Shown in pieces: positions 54,280 through 63,650 of a DNA stretch of 64,000 nucleotides. The stretch is from Gambelia wislizenii (Eukaryota > Chordata > Lepidosauria > Squamata > Crotaphytidae). The notes beneath the pieces are model-generated. The model worked only from the letters and a program-made list of their open reading frames with translations, made no database searches and had not been told where the DNA came from. The translations under genes were made by a program, and so were the position numbers. The stretch is taken from NCBI GenBank assembly GCA_030847615.1, contig JAUMIR010000015.1, forward strand, positions 1,009,501 to 1,073,500, in the 5' to 3' direction. The first letter of the stretch is position 1. Every line of letters starts with the position of its first letter.

Positions 54280-55080
54280 TCCTTTTGTTATTGCTGTTGT
54301 TATTCATTTTTGGGTGGGGGGGAATTAAAGGCAAAGAAATCAGTAATAGGCTATGCCTTAAGAAAGACGGATCTGTCAAGAAAAGAAGGAAGCAAGGAAG
54401 CAAAAGAAAAGAAGGGGATGAGAAGGGAAGGGAGGAGAAAGAGAGGCCAAGCACATCTCTTTTCTTCGTCTCCCGTGTGACAATCGCTTGTCATCCAACC
54501 CGTCTTGAAATTTTCAAGAAAAAAGAAGGAATGAACGAAGACCTTGAGGGAGGCTCACGGTTTCCTCCTCTTGTCATCCTAATCAGAAATCCTTTCTCTC
54601 CGTTTGAAAGATCATCAATATTTTACACCCGCACAGCCTGGATTTTTAGATATCTATATATTTCTCTACCAGCGTGCGTGGTTTTGTTCTCTTTGCTCAC
54701 TTATGCAGAACAGTTTTTGGGGAGGGATTTTTTTTTTCTTGGAAAATCAGACCAGCCAGAAAGAACAAGAGGAAAGACACCCCCGAACTCTCATCCTTCT
54801 GAAAGCTCCCGCAGGTTAGAGGCAGCGCGCCTTCCTGTCTTGCATTAAAAGTCTCCTCATCCAGAGGGAAAGAGACAAGTTATGCATATTTCATCTGAGA
54901 GAATCTCAAGCTGCCTCTTAAATAGCCGCCTTTAACCAGTCGGACGTCGGGCGGCAGTGGAAATAGGGGGGGGGGTACCCTGGCTTTGCCTGCCAGTCCA
55001 AATCTTTGGAGGGCCCCAGACTGGGAGAGGATGATAGACAGACTTTAAAACCAGTGCTGCGGACCCATCGGGCCCTTGTG
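54280..55080 (+). other. KIRREL1: KIRREL1 intron 3 interval, repeat-poor
   Basis: A purine-rich tract (54375-54450) is followed by a non-repetitive stretch to 54900. A 219-codon frame (54189-54848) crosses it but starts inside the MITE and shows only low-complexity lysine-rich and hydrophobic runs. Confidence 0.4.
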
Positions 55081-55084
55081 GCAT

Positions 55085-55845
55085 CTCCTGAGGATGGAGC
55101 AAGCTTGTTTTCTGCTGCTCCGGAGACTAGGACACGGAGCAATGGGTTCAAATTGCAGGAAAAGAGATTCCACCTAAACACGAGGAAGAACTTCCTGACA
55201 GTAAGAGCTGTTCGGAAGTGGAATGCACTGCCTGGGAGCGTGGTAGAGTCTCCTTCTTTGAAGGTTTTCAAACAGAAGATGGATGGCCATCTGTCAGGAA
55301 TGGTTTGATTGGGTATTCCAACATGGCAGGGGGTTGGACTAGATGGCCTTGAGGGTATCTACCAACTCTAGATTCTAGGATTGTGTCTCCTTGCATGGCA
55401 GAAAGGGGTTGGACTAGATGGCCCTTGGGAATCTCTTCCAACTCTGTGATTCTAGGATTGTGTCTCCCTGCAAGGCAGAAAGTCGTTGAACTAGATGGCC
55501 CTTGGGGGTCTCTTCCAACTCTGTAATTCTAGGATTGTGCCTTCCTGCATGGTCGAAAGGGGTTGGACTAGATGGCCCTTGAGAATCTCTTCCAACTGTG
55601 ATTCTAGGATTGTGTCTCCCTGCAAGGCAGAAAGGGGTTGGACTAGATGGCCCTTGGGGGTCTCTTCCAACTCTGTGATTCTAGGATTGTGCCTTCCTGC
55701 ATGGTTGAAAGGGGTTGGACTAGATGGCCCTTGGGAATCTCTTCCAACTTTGTGATTCTAGGATTGTGACTTCCTGCATGGCAGAAAGGGGTTGGACTAG
55801 ATGGCCTTGGGGTCTCTTCCAACTCTATGATTCTATGATTCCTCC
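55085..55845 (+). mobile_element. CR1 3' end with six-copy tandem tail
   Basis: A CR1 3' end (55085-55370, RSNGFKLQEKRFHLNTRKNF) is followed by about six repeats of its last 77-80 bp (GGATTGTGTCTCC, TGCATGGCAGAAAGGGG, TTGGACTAGATGGCCC) up to 55845, where the normal ATTCTATGATTC tail appears. Confidence 0.9.
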
Positions 55846-55849
55846 AAGG

Positions 55850-56235
55850 GCCACACAGACCTGTGTTCCCCCTGACACCACCGTTGTGTGTGTGTGTTCC
55901 CAGATTACTTATGGGTTTGTCTCCCTGTTCTTAAAAGATCTCTCCTAAGCTTTATTTCCCAACTTTAAGAGCTTGCTTAAGCATCCAAGATCAGATGGGG
56001 TCTGGTACCTTGGTCTTTCTGGTCCCGACCCTTTTGACTCTGGCCCTGCCCAGCACCAGAAGGTGGCCCCTGGGAATTGAGCACAGCCCTCAGGCTAGCA
56101 AATGTTCCCCAACACATTTGGGGGGGACCTGGTACCTGAATTTTTTTGGGGGGGTGGTACCTGAAGGTAAAATCTAGGCTCCACTTTCAGCCCAGATGTT
56201 CATTTGGAGATCCGTTTCCAAGTTTGGATGCCTTG
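55850..56235 (+). other. KIRREL1: KIRREL1 intron 3 interval, no element
   Basis: A TGTGTGTGTGT run at about 55886 and G-runs near 56120 and 56146 are the only low-complexity features. Confidence 0.35.
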
Positions 56236-56237
56236 TT

Positions 56238-56760
56238 GTGTGTGTCTGTGCTTTCAAGTTGCCGATCAACTTATGGCGACCCCATGGATTTCCGAGGGTT
56301 TTCTTGGGCAAGGAATCCTCAGGGGTGGTTTTGCCAGTTCCTTCCTCTGAAATAGAGCTTACAACATACCTGGTATCCCTTAGCAGTCCTTTTGGGCTTG
56401 GGGAAGGGTCTTCTTTTTGGATTGCCACTCCCAGAATCCCCCAGCCTGCTATGCATAGCTGGCTGGAGGATTCTGGCAGTCCAAAAAGGCACCTTTTCCC
56501 TTGCCAGATCTTGGATGTGTCTTGCCTTCAAATTTCCTTTCAGCTCACGGCAACCCCATGAATTTTATTAAGATTTTCTTCGGCCAGGAATCCTCAGAGG
56601 TGGTTTTTCCAGTTCCTTCCTCTGAAATAAGATTTCATCGCACCTCATATTTGTTGGCGGTCTCCCATCCAAGTACTAACCAGGGCTGACCCTGCTTCAT
56701 TTCCAATATCAGATTGGATCTGGTGCATTTTAGGGTATTTAGGCTTTGCCACCCTGCTAT
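56238..56760 (-). mobile_element. 5S-rRNA-derived SINE pair
   Basis: On the plus strand 56655-56745 reads GGCGGTCTCCCATCCAAGTA, CTAACCAGGGCTGACCCTGC and ATCAGATTGGATCTGGTGC, the reverse complement of the 5S rRNA internal promoter region. Its body and Bov-B-like tail run left to about 56525. A second tail (56240-56360) is joined to one unit of the 94-bp repeat core (CTTGGGGAAGGGTCTTC, TGCCACTCCCAGAATCCC) and a fold-back of it. Confidence 0.85.
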
Positions 56761-56764
56761 ATAT

Positions 56765-57620
56765 TTGGGGGCTCTGCTGTTGTAACTTTATTTAGACCAG
56801 ACTGCAGCCACGAATTGCAGGAAGAGCCATGATGTCACGGGGGGAAAACTTTGCAGCTCCTTTTCATCCTTTCTTTTTGCCCCTTCATTTCTTTCCAGTT
56901 TATTTGTGTACCTGCTTTCTTTAGTGCCTAAATTCCTTAAGTTGGTTGGCTAAAAACTGCAAGCACACAAATATTATTAGAATTAAACTCTTCTCTTCAC
57001 AGCCAGGCTTGATTTTGCTTGTTTAAATCAGGGAAATATTTTACAGGGATATGATTTTGATTGCAGGTCTTGATTTTTGATTTCGTTTGTCTAAAACAGG
57101 AAACTATACACAGCTTTCTTAAAAATCTACATGCTAGTAAAGAGGAGGGGGTTTTGTGTTTTGCTTTGCAAAACTGGAAGTACACCCAATAAGGCTCTGC
57201 TATATCTCAACACTTGATTTTGACCCCTTTAAAAACCAGGGTACTAAGCTGGGGTTGCCTCCCAAGACCAGGGTGCAGGCATATCGATTGAGGACGAATT
57301 TGGGAAACTTCCTTTTTTAAAAGATTACAATTCACAGAATCCACCAGCCTGTTTTACAAGCAGGCTGGGGGATTCTGTGAGTTGTAGTCCAAAAAGGAAC
57401 TTCTTTGCAAAACATTTGATTGGGACAGACCCTAAGCCAGCCAACCACCCCCAGTTCAGTGCAAGCTGGGATGGTGGGAGCTAGAGTCCTAATCTGGAGG
57501 CCACCAAAAGGCTTTTAAATTTAATTTTTCAAATTTAATATTTTTAAATTTTAAATGATTAGATTTGGAAATGTGGTATTGATGCGCCTTATTGCTTTTT
57601 GCCCCCCTCTCTCTTTACAG
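56765..57620 (+). other. KIRREL1: end of KIRREL1 intron 3
   Basis: A small fold-back MITE (AGATTACAATTCACAGAATC against GGATTCTGTGAGTTGTAGTC) lies at 57325-57400. TTTAAATTT-rich sequence at 57510-57560 precedes the exon 4 pyrimidine tract. Confidence 0.55.
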
Positions 57621-57778
57621 TCCCCCCTGAAGACCCCGTGATCGATGGAGCCCCTGAAATCCTCTTGCGGGCAGGGACGCCGCACAACCTCACCTGCCGA
57701 GCCCGTAATGCCAAGCCCGCGGCCGCCATCGTCTGGTTTCGTGATGGGATGCAGCAAACAGAGGCTGTCACCATCACG
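57621..57778 (+). CDS. KIRREL1: KIRREL1 coding exon: first half of Ig domain 2
   Basis: This 158-nt exon lies between a CTCTTTACAG acceptor and a GTAACT donor. Two bases complete an isoleucine codon, then 52 codons follow, ending in phase 0. The peptide begins [12 protein letters not shown], the linker into the second Ig domain. It carries the B-strand cysteine in HNLTC, which is also an N-glycosylation sequon (NLT), and the core tryptophan in IVWFRDG. The tail of the exon ([10 protein letters not shown]) is the least family-like stretch, as expected for a loop. Reading past the donor reaches a stop within seven codons, which supports the chosen boundary. The donor lacks G at +5. Confidence 0.94.
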
Positions 57779-58290
57779 GTAACTGGGGGTCCGCTTTAAC
57801 AAACTGGGAGAACTGGGGGTCCGTTTTGGGTGGGTCTGTATGATTCTTCTTCCTTGAGTAGCTTTTATGTAATGGATGAAGATGTAGAAGAGACACCCGT
57901 TTTGGGTGCTGGGCATCAACTGGAAAAAAAACTAGGCATTTAATTCTTGACTTAAGTTTCTTCTTGAGGGAAGCAACAATTAATTTTACCACCTGTCTTT
58001 TCCTGCTGCAAGAAGATTTTCGAAAACCACACAAGCTGAAATTCTCTATTGTGGTCTACACTAAGTAACTTTACACGTATTTAGTTATATAGCTGAGGCT
58101 CTGAGATGCTCTGTTAGTGAACTGTGGAGAGGCATAGCAAGGCAAGAGTATTAGCAACGCACATCGGCACTCCTTAGCTGAGGTCCCATTGTGCATTGGT
58201 CATGTTGCGCATGGGTCACTTCACTGGCTTCTCTACATAGTTCCATAACACCAGCCTTTTGCAGAATACAGACATTACAGAACTGCTCAA
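57779..58290 (+). other. KIRREL1: start of KIRREL1 intron 4
   Basis: It is unique in appearance. The word AACTGGGGGTCCG is doubled just inside the donor (57781 and 57811). No element is recognised. Confidence 0.4.
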
Positions 58291-58295
58291 TTCTA

Positions 58296-58694
58296 CAGTT
58301 GTCCCTTCATATTCACTGGGTTTTGGTTCCAGCACCTCCCGTGGGTACCAAAATCCGTGAATACTCAAGTCCCATGATATGCAACGGCATAGCAAAATGG
58401 TGTCCTTATATTAGATGGCAAAATCAAGGTTTGCTTTTTGGATTATTATTTTTTAAAGAATATTTTCAAGCCATGAATACAATTGTCCCTTCGTATTTGC
58501 TGGGATTTGGTTCCAGGACCCCCCGTGGATACCAAAATCCGTGAATACGCAAGTCCCATTGTACGCAATGCCATAGCAAAATGATGTCCCTTATATAAGA
58601 TGGCAAAATCAAGGGTTGCTTTTTGGATTATTATTTTTTAAAGAATATTTTCAAGCCGTGAATACTTAAATCTGTGGATACGGAGGGACAACTG
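58296..58694 (+). mobile_element. Tigger-like MITE, one and a half copies
   Basis: The left copy starts CAGTTGTCCCTTCATATTC and stops at AGCCATGAATAC (58479). A complete second copy (58480-58694) begins AATTGTCCCTTCGTATTTG and ends GGAGGGACAACTG with TA at the right edge. Confidence 0.85.
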
Positions 58695-58889
58695 TACTTC
58701 CTACAGACGAAGGTCCACTTACAAAGTGTCAGGTGGTAGTGTGCACTAGGAATCTAAACAAGTCCAGGCAGCAAAAACAAACAGCAGAGTGTTATTGCTA
58801 CAGGCATCAGACTAAAAGCACAGACACAGGCTTGTGTCTAAAATCATCCTATTCTTTACTTGAGCATAATGAAGACTAGATTTTCCTTT

Positions 58890-59380
58890 GTTTTTTTCCG
58901 AGCTGTGAGGCCGTGTTCTGGAAGAGTTTCTTTCTGACGTTTCGCCTGCATCTGTGGCTGGCATCTTCAGAGAATGGTTGGGTAGGAGTGTGTGTGGAGT
59001 TTATATGCTCTGAACCCCTGTATGGGAGTGTATGTAAATTTGTGTAATTGAATGGTTAGTTTCTGGGTATAGAAATGCAAGGCTTGTTAGTGTCTGTTTG
59101 GCTGATGGTTGGTTGATGGGCCATTATCTGCTGGGAATCCCCCCGTCCCTGGGTTGACTTCCTTTGTAAGTGTTGAGTTCAACCAACCATCAGCCAAACA
59201 GATACTAACAAGCATATAAACTCACACACACTCCTACCCAACCATTCTCTGAAGATGCCAGCCACAGATGCAGGTGAAACGTCAGAAAGAAACTATTCCA
59301 GAACACGGCCACACAGCCCGAAAAAAAACCCCAAGGAAAATCTATGGATGCTGGCTGTGAAAGCCTTTGATTTCATAATG
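58890..59380. mobile_element. Penelope-like retroelement remnant with inverted arms
   Basis: The right arm reads CTGAAGATGCCAGCCACAGA, then GTGAAACGTCAG, CCAGAACACGGCCACAC and GGCTGTGAAAGCCTTTGATT, the layout I associate with Penelope-like terminal regions in reptiles. The left arm (about 58896-59030) is its reverse complement. Further paired words (CTTGTTAGTGTCTGTTTGGC and GCCAAACAGATACTAACAAG) extend the palindrome inward. There is no coding sequence. Assignment rests on recalled similarity and is not certain. Confidence 0.65.
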
Positions 59381-59639
59381 AAGAGTATTTACAGATATAT
59401 ACAGCATTCAAAAGAAAACCATCTTCCCTATGTGATATCCAACACAGAACATTTGCGCACAGTGCGATCCAAAACAGGACTTCTTCACACTGTGAAATCC
59501 AAAGCAGAACTGCTTAGCTCTCAGCCCAGCCCTGCACCAGCTCAGCTCCTGGGCTCAGTCAATATTGATACATTTATCCAGATAGCTTGCTTCTGCAAAC
59601 TGCAGACTGTTACATTCCAGCTCTTTACAGGATACTTTT

Positions 59640-59995
59640 TTTATATTTATTTATTTATACCCTGCTTTTCAGCCACAAGGCTATCAGAGCGGCTTACAAA
59701 TTGTTTTAAGCAATAGCAATTTACCCATCTACACTGCATTAAGCAGTTTCCAATGTGCATTAGCTAATTACCTCCACAAGCTGGGTACTCATTTTACCGA
59801 CCTTTACGAAAGGATTTTAAACTCATTTTACCAACATTACGAAAGGATGGAAGGCTGAGTGAACCTTGGAGCCCACTGGAATCAAACTTGCAATGTGGTG
59901 ACTTGTAGTACTGGCATTTTTAAATTATTATTATTATTTTTATTTTAAAAAAGTACTGGCATTTAACCACTGCGCCACCAGGGCTCTCTGTATCT
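59640..59995 (-). mobile_element. L2-like 3' end
   Basis: It starts with TTTATTTATTTATACCCTGC and CAGAGCGGCTTACAAATTG, the complement of the family's 3' untranslated region, and reaches CACTGCGCCACCAGGGC at 59969. Confidence 0.65.
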
Positions 59996-60250
59996 ACCGT
60001 ATGTCCCAATATCCTGACACAAAGATGTAAGTCCCAGAGTGAATTCTGGCAGAAAATGCGGCTTTATATGCAAATCAACCACAAGTGAATTATGCTCAGA
60101 ATAAGTCCCCAATGACACCTTTTTTCTGTGCCCCTTTTTGGCCGATCAGCGGCTGCTTGGATCAGGAGGTGGAATTAAACCTGGGTCCCCTCCGCAGGCA
60201 TTGTGCTGTTTAGTAAACACTTTTTCATAAGAAGCTACTGGATAAACTTT

Positions 60251-60482
60251 TTACGTAATATCAGAAGTAATGCTGATAGCATAACCTCTTTTTTTAAAAC
60301 CAAGGCTTGCTTTTAGTTTGGGGATTTTGCTAGTATACCGACCACCCCGTTGTCTAGCAGACTCCCTAACCGAGCTGACACAGCTGGTCTCAGAGCTGCT
60401 GTTGGAGTCGCCAGACTTTTAGTTTTTACACAATATCAGAAGTAATGGTGATAGCATAACCTCTTTTTTAAAAAACCAAGGC
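60251..60482 (+). mobile_element. LINE endonuclease fragment between ~55-bp direct repeats
   Basis: The segment 60330-60420 translates to LVYRPPRC, SLTELTQLVSELLLESPDF, the conserved YRPP region of the AP endonuclease of L2/CR1-group LINEs. It is flanked by two near-identical copies of AATATCAGAAGTAATG, TGATAGCATAACCTC and AAACCAAGGC (60259 and 60432). Confidence 0.75.
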
Positions 60483-60484
60483 AT

Positions 60485-60940
60485 CTCTGGTTACACCCTC
60501 GTGTAAGCCCGGAAAACAATTCCAGCCATAATGTTCTAGAGTTCTCCACTTTGCTTGCCAGCATAAAACTATGCCCATCCCTCCAAATTCCCCAGCCTCA
60601 AATGTTAGGGTGTCCTCCTCCTCCTCCATCTCCATTGCTCTTATCCTCTCCCCTTTCTTAATAATTAATTTGATTACTCACCCTCTTCCCCGCCAACTCT
60701 CATAACCGTCTTGATGATAGCATTGCCAGCCTGTTCATTATTCACCTCTGCACCCGCTCAGTTTCCTGCTCATTAAACCTTGAGTGGTTTATGGTGCGGA
60801 TGGCATTCATTTGGGCAACCCCATCAGCCATTTAATGGGCCTGGTGGAACATGTCACCGTAGAACAAGCTGGGGTTCCCCGTCTTAATTTTAAAAGGTTG
60901 CTAAATCTCTACATTTTTTGTTGAGATAATGTCTGGCATG
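60485..60940 (+). other. KIRREL1: repeat-free stretch of intron 4, candidate conserved block
   Basis: At 60620-60860 the sequence is non-repetitive and of even composition, with TTAATAATTAATTTGATTAC and CATTTAATGGGCCTGG words that could be homeobox-type sites. The function is unknown. Confidence 0.35.
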
Positions 60941-60944
60941 CCAG

Positions 60945-61369
60945 AATATAGACAAGTTGGAACAGGTTCAGAGAAGGGCAACATGGTTGAGAAGAGTTGT
61001 GGAGAACAAAACATATGAGGAAAGGTTGAGAGCATTGGGCATGAGCCAGGACACATCAGAGGCTATGGTCAGTTGGGGGGTGACCCCTATACTGCAGGGA
61101 ACATGGGACCGAGGGGAGGCATGATGGCCCCCTTTAAACTTCTCAAGGGTTGTCACAGAGAGGAAGGGGCAGGTTTGTTCTCTGCAGTCCCAGAGGGAAG
61201 GACCAAGTCTGATGGTTTCAAGATTTTGATTGACCGTTATTAGAAGGGACTTCTTGACAGTAAGAGCAGTTGAGCAATGGCGTCAATAGCCCGGAGAGGT
61301 GGTGGAGTCCCTTTCTCTGGACATCTTCAAAACAAGGCTGGACAGCTCCCTGCTGGGGATGCTCTAGCT
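60945..61369 (+). mobile_element. divergent CR1 3' end, left part
   Basis: This older CR1 subfamily (CAAGTTGGAACAGGTTCAGA, ACATATGAGGAAAGGTTGAG, TCTTGACAGTAAGAGCAGTT) is interrupted at GGGGATGCTCTAGCT by a hAT element. It resumes at 62936-63022 (GCAGGTTGGACTCAATGGAC, CTATGGTTCTATGATTC). Confidence 0.85.
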
Positions 61370-62935
61370 CAATGGTTCTCAACCCGTGGGTCCTCAGATG
61401 TTGTTGGACTACAGTTCCCAGGAGCCCCCTGAGGTCTCACCTTCACAGCCAGGGGTTCCTCCCAGTCATGAGTGAGGCTGTAGGGTCCCCAGTTGTTGTT
61501 GCACTACATTTCCCAGGAGGCCTCTGAGGTCTCACCTTGACAGCCAGGTGGTCCTCCCAGTCATGAGTGAGGCTGTAGGTTCCCCAGATGTTGTTGGACT
61601 ACAGTTCCCAGGAGCCCTCTGAGGTCTCACCTTGACAGCCAGGAGGTCCTCCCAGTCATGAGTGAGGCTGTAGGTTCCCCAGATGTTGTTGGACTACAGT
61701 TCCCAGGAGCCCTCTGAGGTCTCACCTTGACAGCCAGGTGGTCCTCCCGGTCATGAGTGAGGCTGTAGGTTCCCCAGATGTTGTTGGACTACAGTTCCCA
61801 AGAGGCCTCTGAGGTCTCACCTTGACAGCCAGGAGGTCCTCCCAGTCATGAGTGAGGCTGTAGGTTCCCCAGATGTTGTTGGACTACAGTTCCCAGGAGC
61901 CCTCTGAGGTCTCACCTTGACAGCCAGGAGGTCCTCCCAATCATGAGTGAGGCTGTAGGTTCCCCAGATGTTGTTGGACTACAGTTCCCAGGAGCCCTCT
62001 GAGGTCTCACCTTGACAGCCAGGTGGTCCTCCCAGTCATGAGTGAGGCTGTAGGGTCCCCAGATGTTGTTGGACTACAGTTCCCAGGAGCCCCCTGAGGT
62101 CTCACCTTCACAGCCAGGTGGTCCTCCCAGTCATGAGTCAGGCTGTAGGGTCCCCAGATGTTGTTGGACTACAGTTCCCAGGAGCCCCCTGAGGTCTCAC
62201 CTTCACAGCCAGGTGGTCCTCCCAGTCATGAGTGAGGCTGTAGGGTCCCCAGTTGTTGTTGCACTACATTTCCCAGGAGCTCTCTGAGGTCTCACCTTGA
62301 CAGCCAGGTGGTCCTCCCAGTCATGAGTGAGGCTGTAGGGTCCCCAGATGTTGTTGGACTACAGTTCCCAGGAGGCCTCTGAGGTCTCACCTTGACAGCC
62401 AGGTAGTCTTCCCAGTCATGAGTGAGGCTGTAGGGTCCCCAGATGTTGTTGGACTACAGTTCCCAGGAGCCCTCTGAGGTCTCATCCTGACAGTCTGGTG
62501 GTCCTCCCAGTCATGAGTGAGGCTGTAGGGTCCCCAGATGTTGTTGGACTACAGTTCCCAGAAGCCTTCTGAGGTCTCACCTTGACAGCCAGGTGGTCCT
62601 CCCAGTCATGAGTGAGGCTGTAGGTTCCCCAGATGTTGTTGGACTACAGTTCCCAGGAGGCCTCTGAGGTCTCATCTTGACAGCCAGGTGGTCCTCCCAG
62701 TCATGAGTGAGGCTATAGGTTCCCCAGATGTTGTTGGACTACAGTTCCCAGGAGGCCTCTGAGGTCTCACCTTGACAGCCAGGAGGTCCTCCCAGTCATT
62801 AGTCAGGCTGTGAGTTCAATCCTACAGCTTCACTAATGACTGGGAGGATTACCTGGCTGTCAAGGTGAGACCTCAGAGGTCTCTTGGGAACTGTAGTCCA
62901 ACAACATCTGGGGACCCACAGGTTGAGAACCACTG
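61370..62935. mobile_element. hAT-Charlie-like element with 8-bp target duplication
   Basis: The ends are CAATGGTTCTCAACC and GGTTGAGAACCACTG, inverted repeats of the form known from hAT elements of the Charlie/MER5 type. CTCTAGCT flanks both sides (61362-61369 and 62936-62943). The 1566-bp interior is almost entirely tandem repeat. The right end folds back on the array (GACTGGGAGGA, GCTGTCAAGGTGAGACCTCA), so the ancestor was a short palindromic MITE. Confidence 0.93.
61385..62815. repeat. 95-bp tandem array, about 15 copies
   Basis: The unit comprises CCCCAGATGTTGTTGGACTA, CAGTTCCCAGGAGCC, TCTGAGGTCTCACCTTGACA and GTCCTCCCAGTCATGAGTGA. The period is exactly 95 bp in the copies measured (61571, 61666, 61761, 61856). 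Variants of interest are GTTGTTGTTGCACTACATTT at about 61490 and 62250, 760 bp (eight units) apart. Confidence 0.94.
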
Positions 62936-63129
62936 CTCTAGCTGGGGATCCTGCTTTGAACAGCAGGTTGGACTCAATGGACCATGGGGCCCCTTCCAAC
63001 TCTATGGTTCTATGATTCTAGTATCTCTGTGACGTGTGAATTATCCTTGGCTTTGTGGGTGAGTTGGTTTCTCCTATTCCCCCAGACTGCAGTTCAGGGC
63101 ACCATTTGATCTGGTGAAAGTTATACAGA

Positions 63130-63275
63130 ATCACCCCTTCTTTGGAGATCTTTCAACAGATCTTGGATGGGGATTTTTCAGGAATGCTTGAGTTGTTTAT
63201 CCCTCCATGGCAAAAGAGGTTGGACTAGATGGCCCTTGGGGGTCCCTTCCAACTCTAAGATGCTGTGAAACATCA
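63130..63275 (+). mobile_element. CR1 3' end, uninterrupted sister of 24430-24745
   Basis: It shares the subfamily words GATCTTTCAACAGATC, GGATGGGGATTTTT, TTGAGTTGTTTATCCCTCC and TAAGATGCTGTGAAAC with the copy split by an L2-like insertion at 24.5 kb. It ends about 225 bp before KIRREL1 exon 5. Confidence 0.85.
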
Positions 63276-63499
63276 ACATCAAGATGCGAGTCTGTATATA
63301 TAAAACTCTTGGGTATGTTTCCTTTCCCAGTGTGCTGATTGGCCACTTAGGAAACATACCCAACCAATCCTCTCCCTCCCTTAGCCACTTACCCCCACAT
63401 GCAAATTCCCTCTCCACCTCACAATCCACTCCTGCCACTCCTGTCGCTTTCTGCAAATCATTGGGTCTCTTCTCTTTCTCTTGCACCACTGCACCCCAG

Positions 63500-63650
63500 G
63501 AAGTGTTGCCTGATGGGAAGAGGGAGACCACTGTCAGCCAGCTGCTCATCAACCCCACTGACCTGGACATTGGAAGGGTGTACGTTTGCCGGTGTGCCAA
63601 CGACGCCATCCTAGCTGGCAAGGAGACGTCCATCAAGCTCAACGTTCACC
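63500..63650 (+). CDS. KIRREL1: KIRREL1 coding exon: second half of Ig domain 2
   Basis: This 151-nt exon starts after GCACCCCAG and ends at a good donor, GTGAGT. It begins in phase 0 and ends in phase 1, so it fits the exon before it and the usual phase-1 start of the next Ig domain. It encodes [20 protein letters not shown], a stretch highly characteristic of KIRREL1, then DIGRVYVC with the F-strand cysteine of Ig2, then [10 protein letters not shown] as the G strand leading into the Ig2-Ig3 linker. A second cysteine lies two residues after the canonical one (VCRC); I recall a non-cysteine there in mammals. The downstream exons are outside the window. Confidence 0.95.

Noticed and set aside
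54189..54848. 219-codon frame, the longest open frame in the window
   Set aside because: Begins inside a Tigger-like MITE, crosses a purine-rich tract, and has no domain or conserved pattern. It lies in a KIRREL1 intron without splice support.
56655..56745. 5S rRNA gene
   Set aside because: Only part of 5S is present, with changes, and it is fused to a SINE body with a Bov-B-like tail repeated elsewhere in the window.
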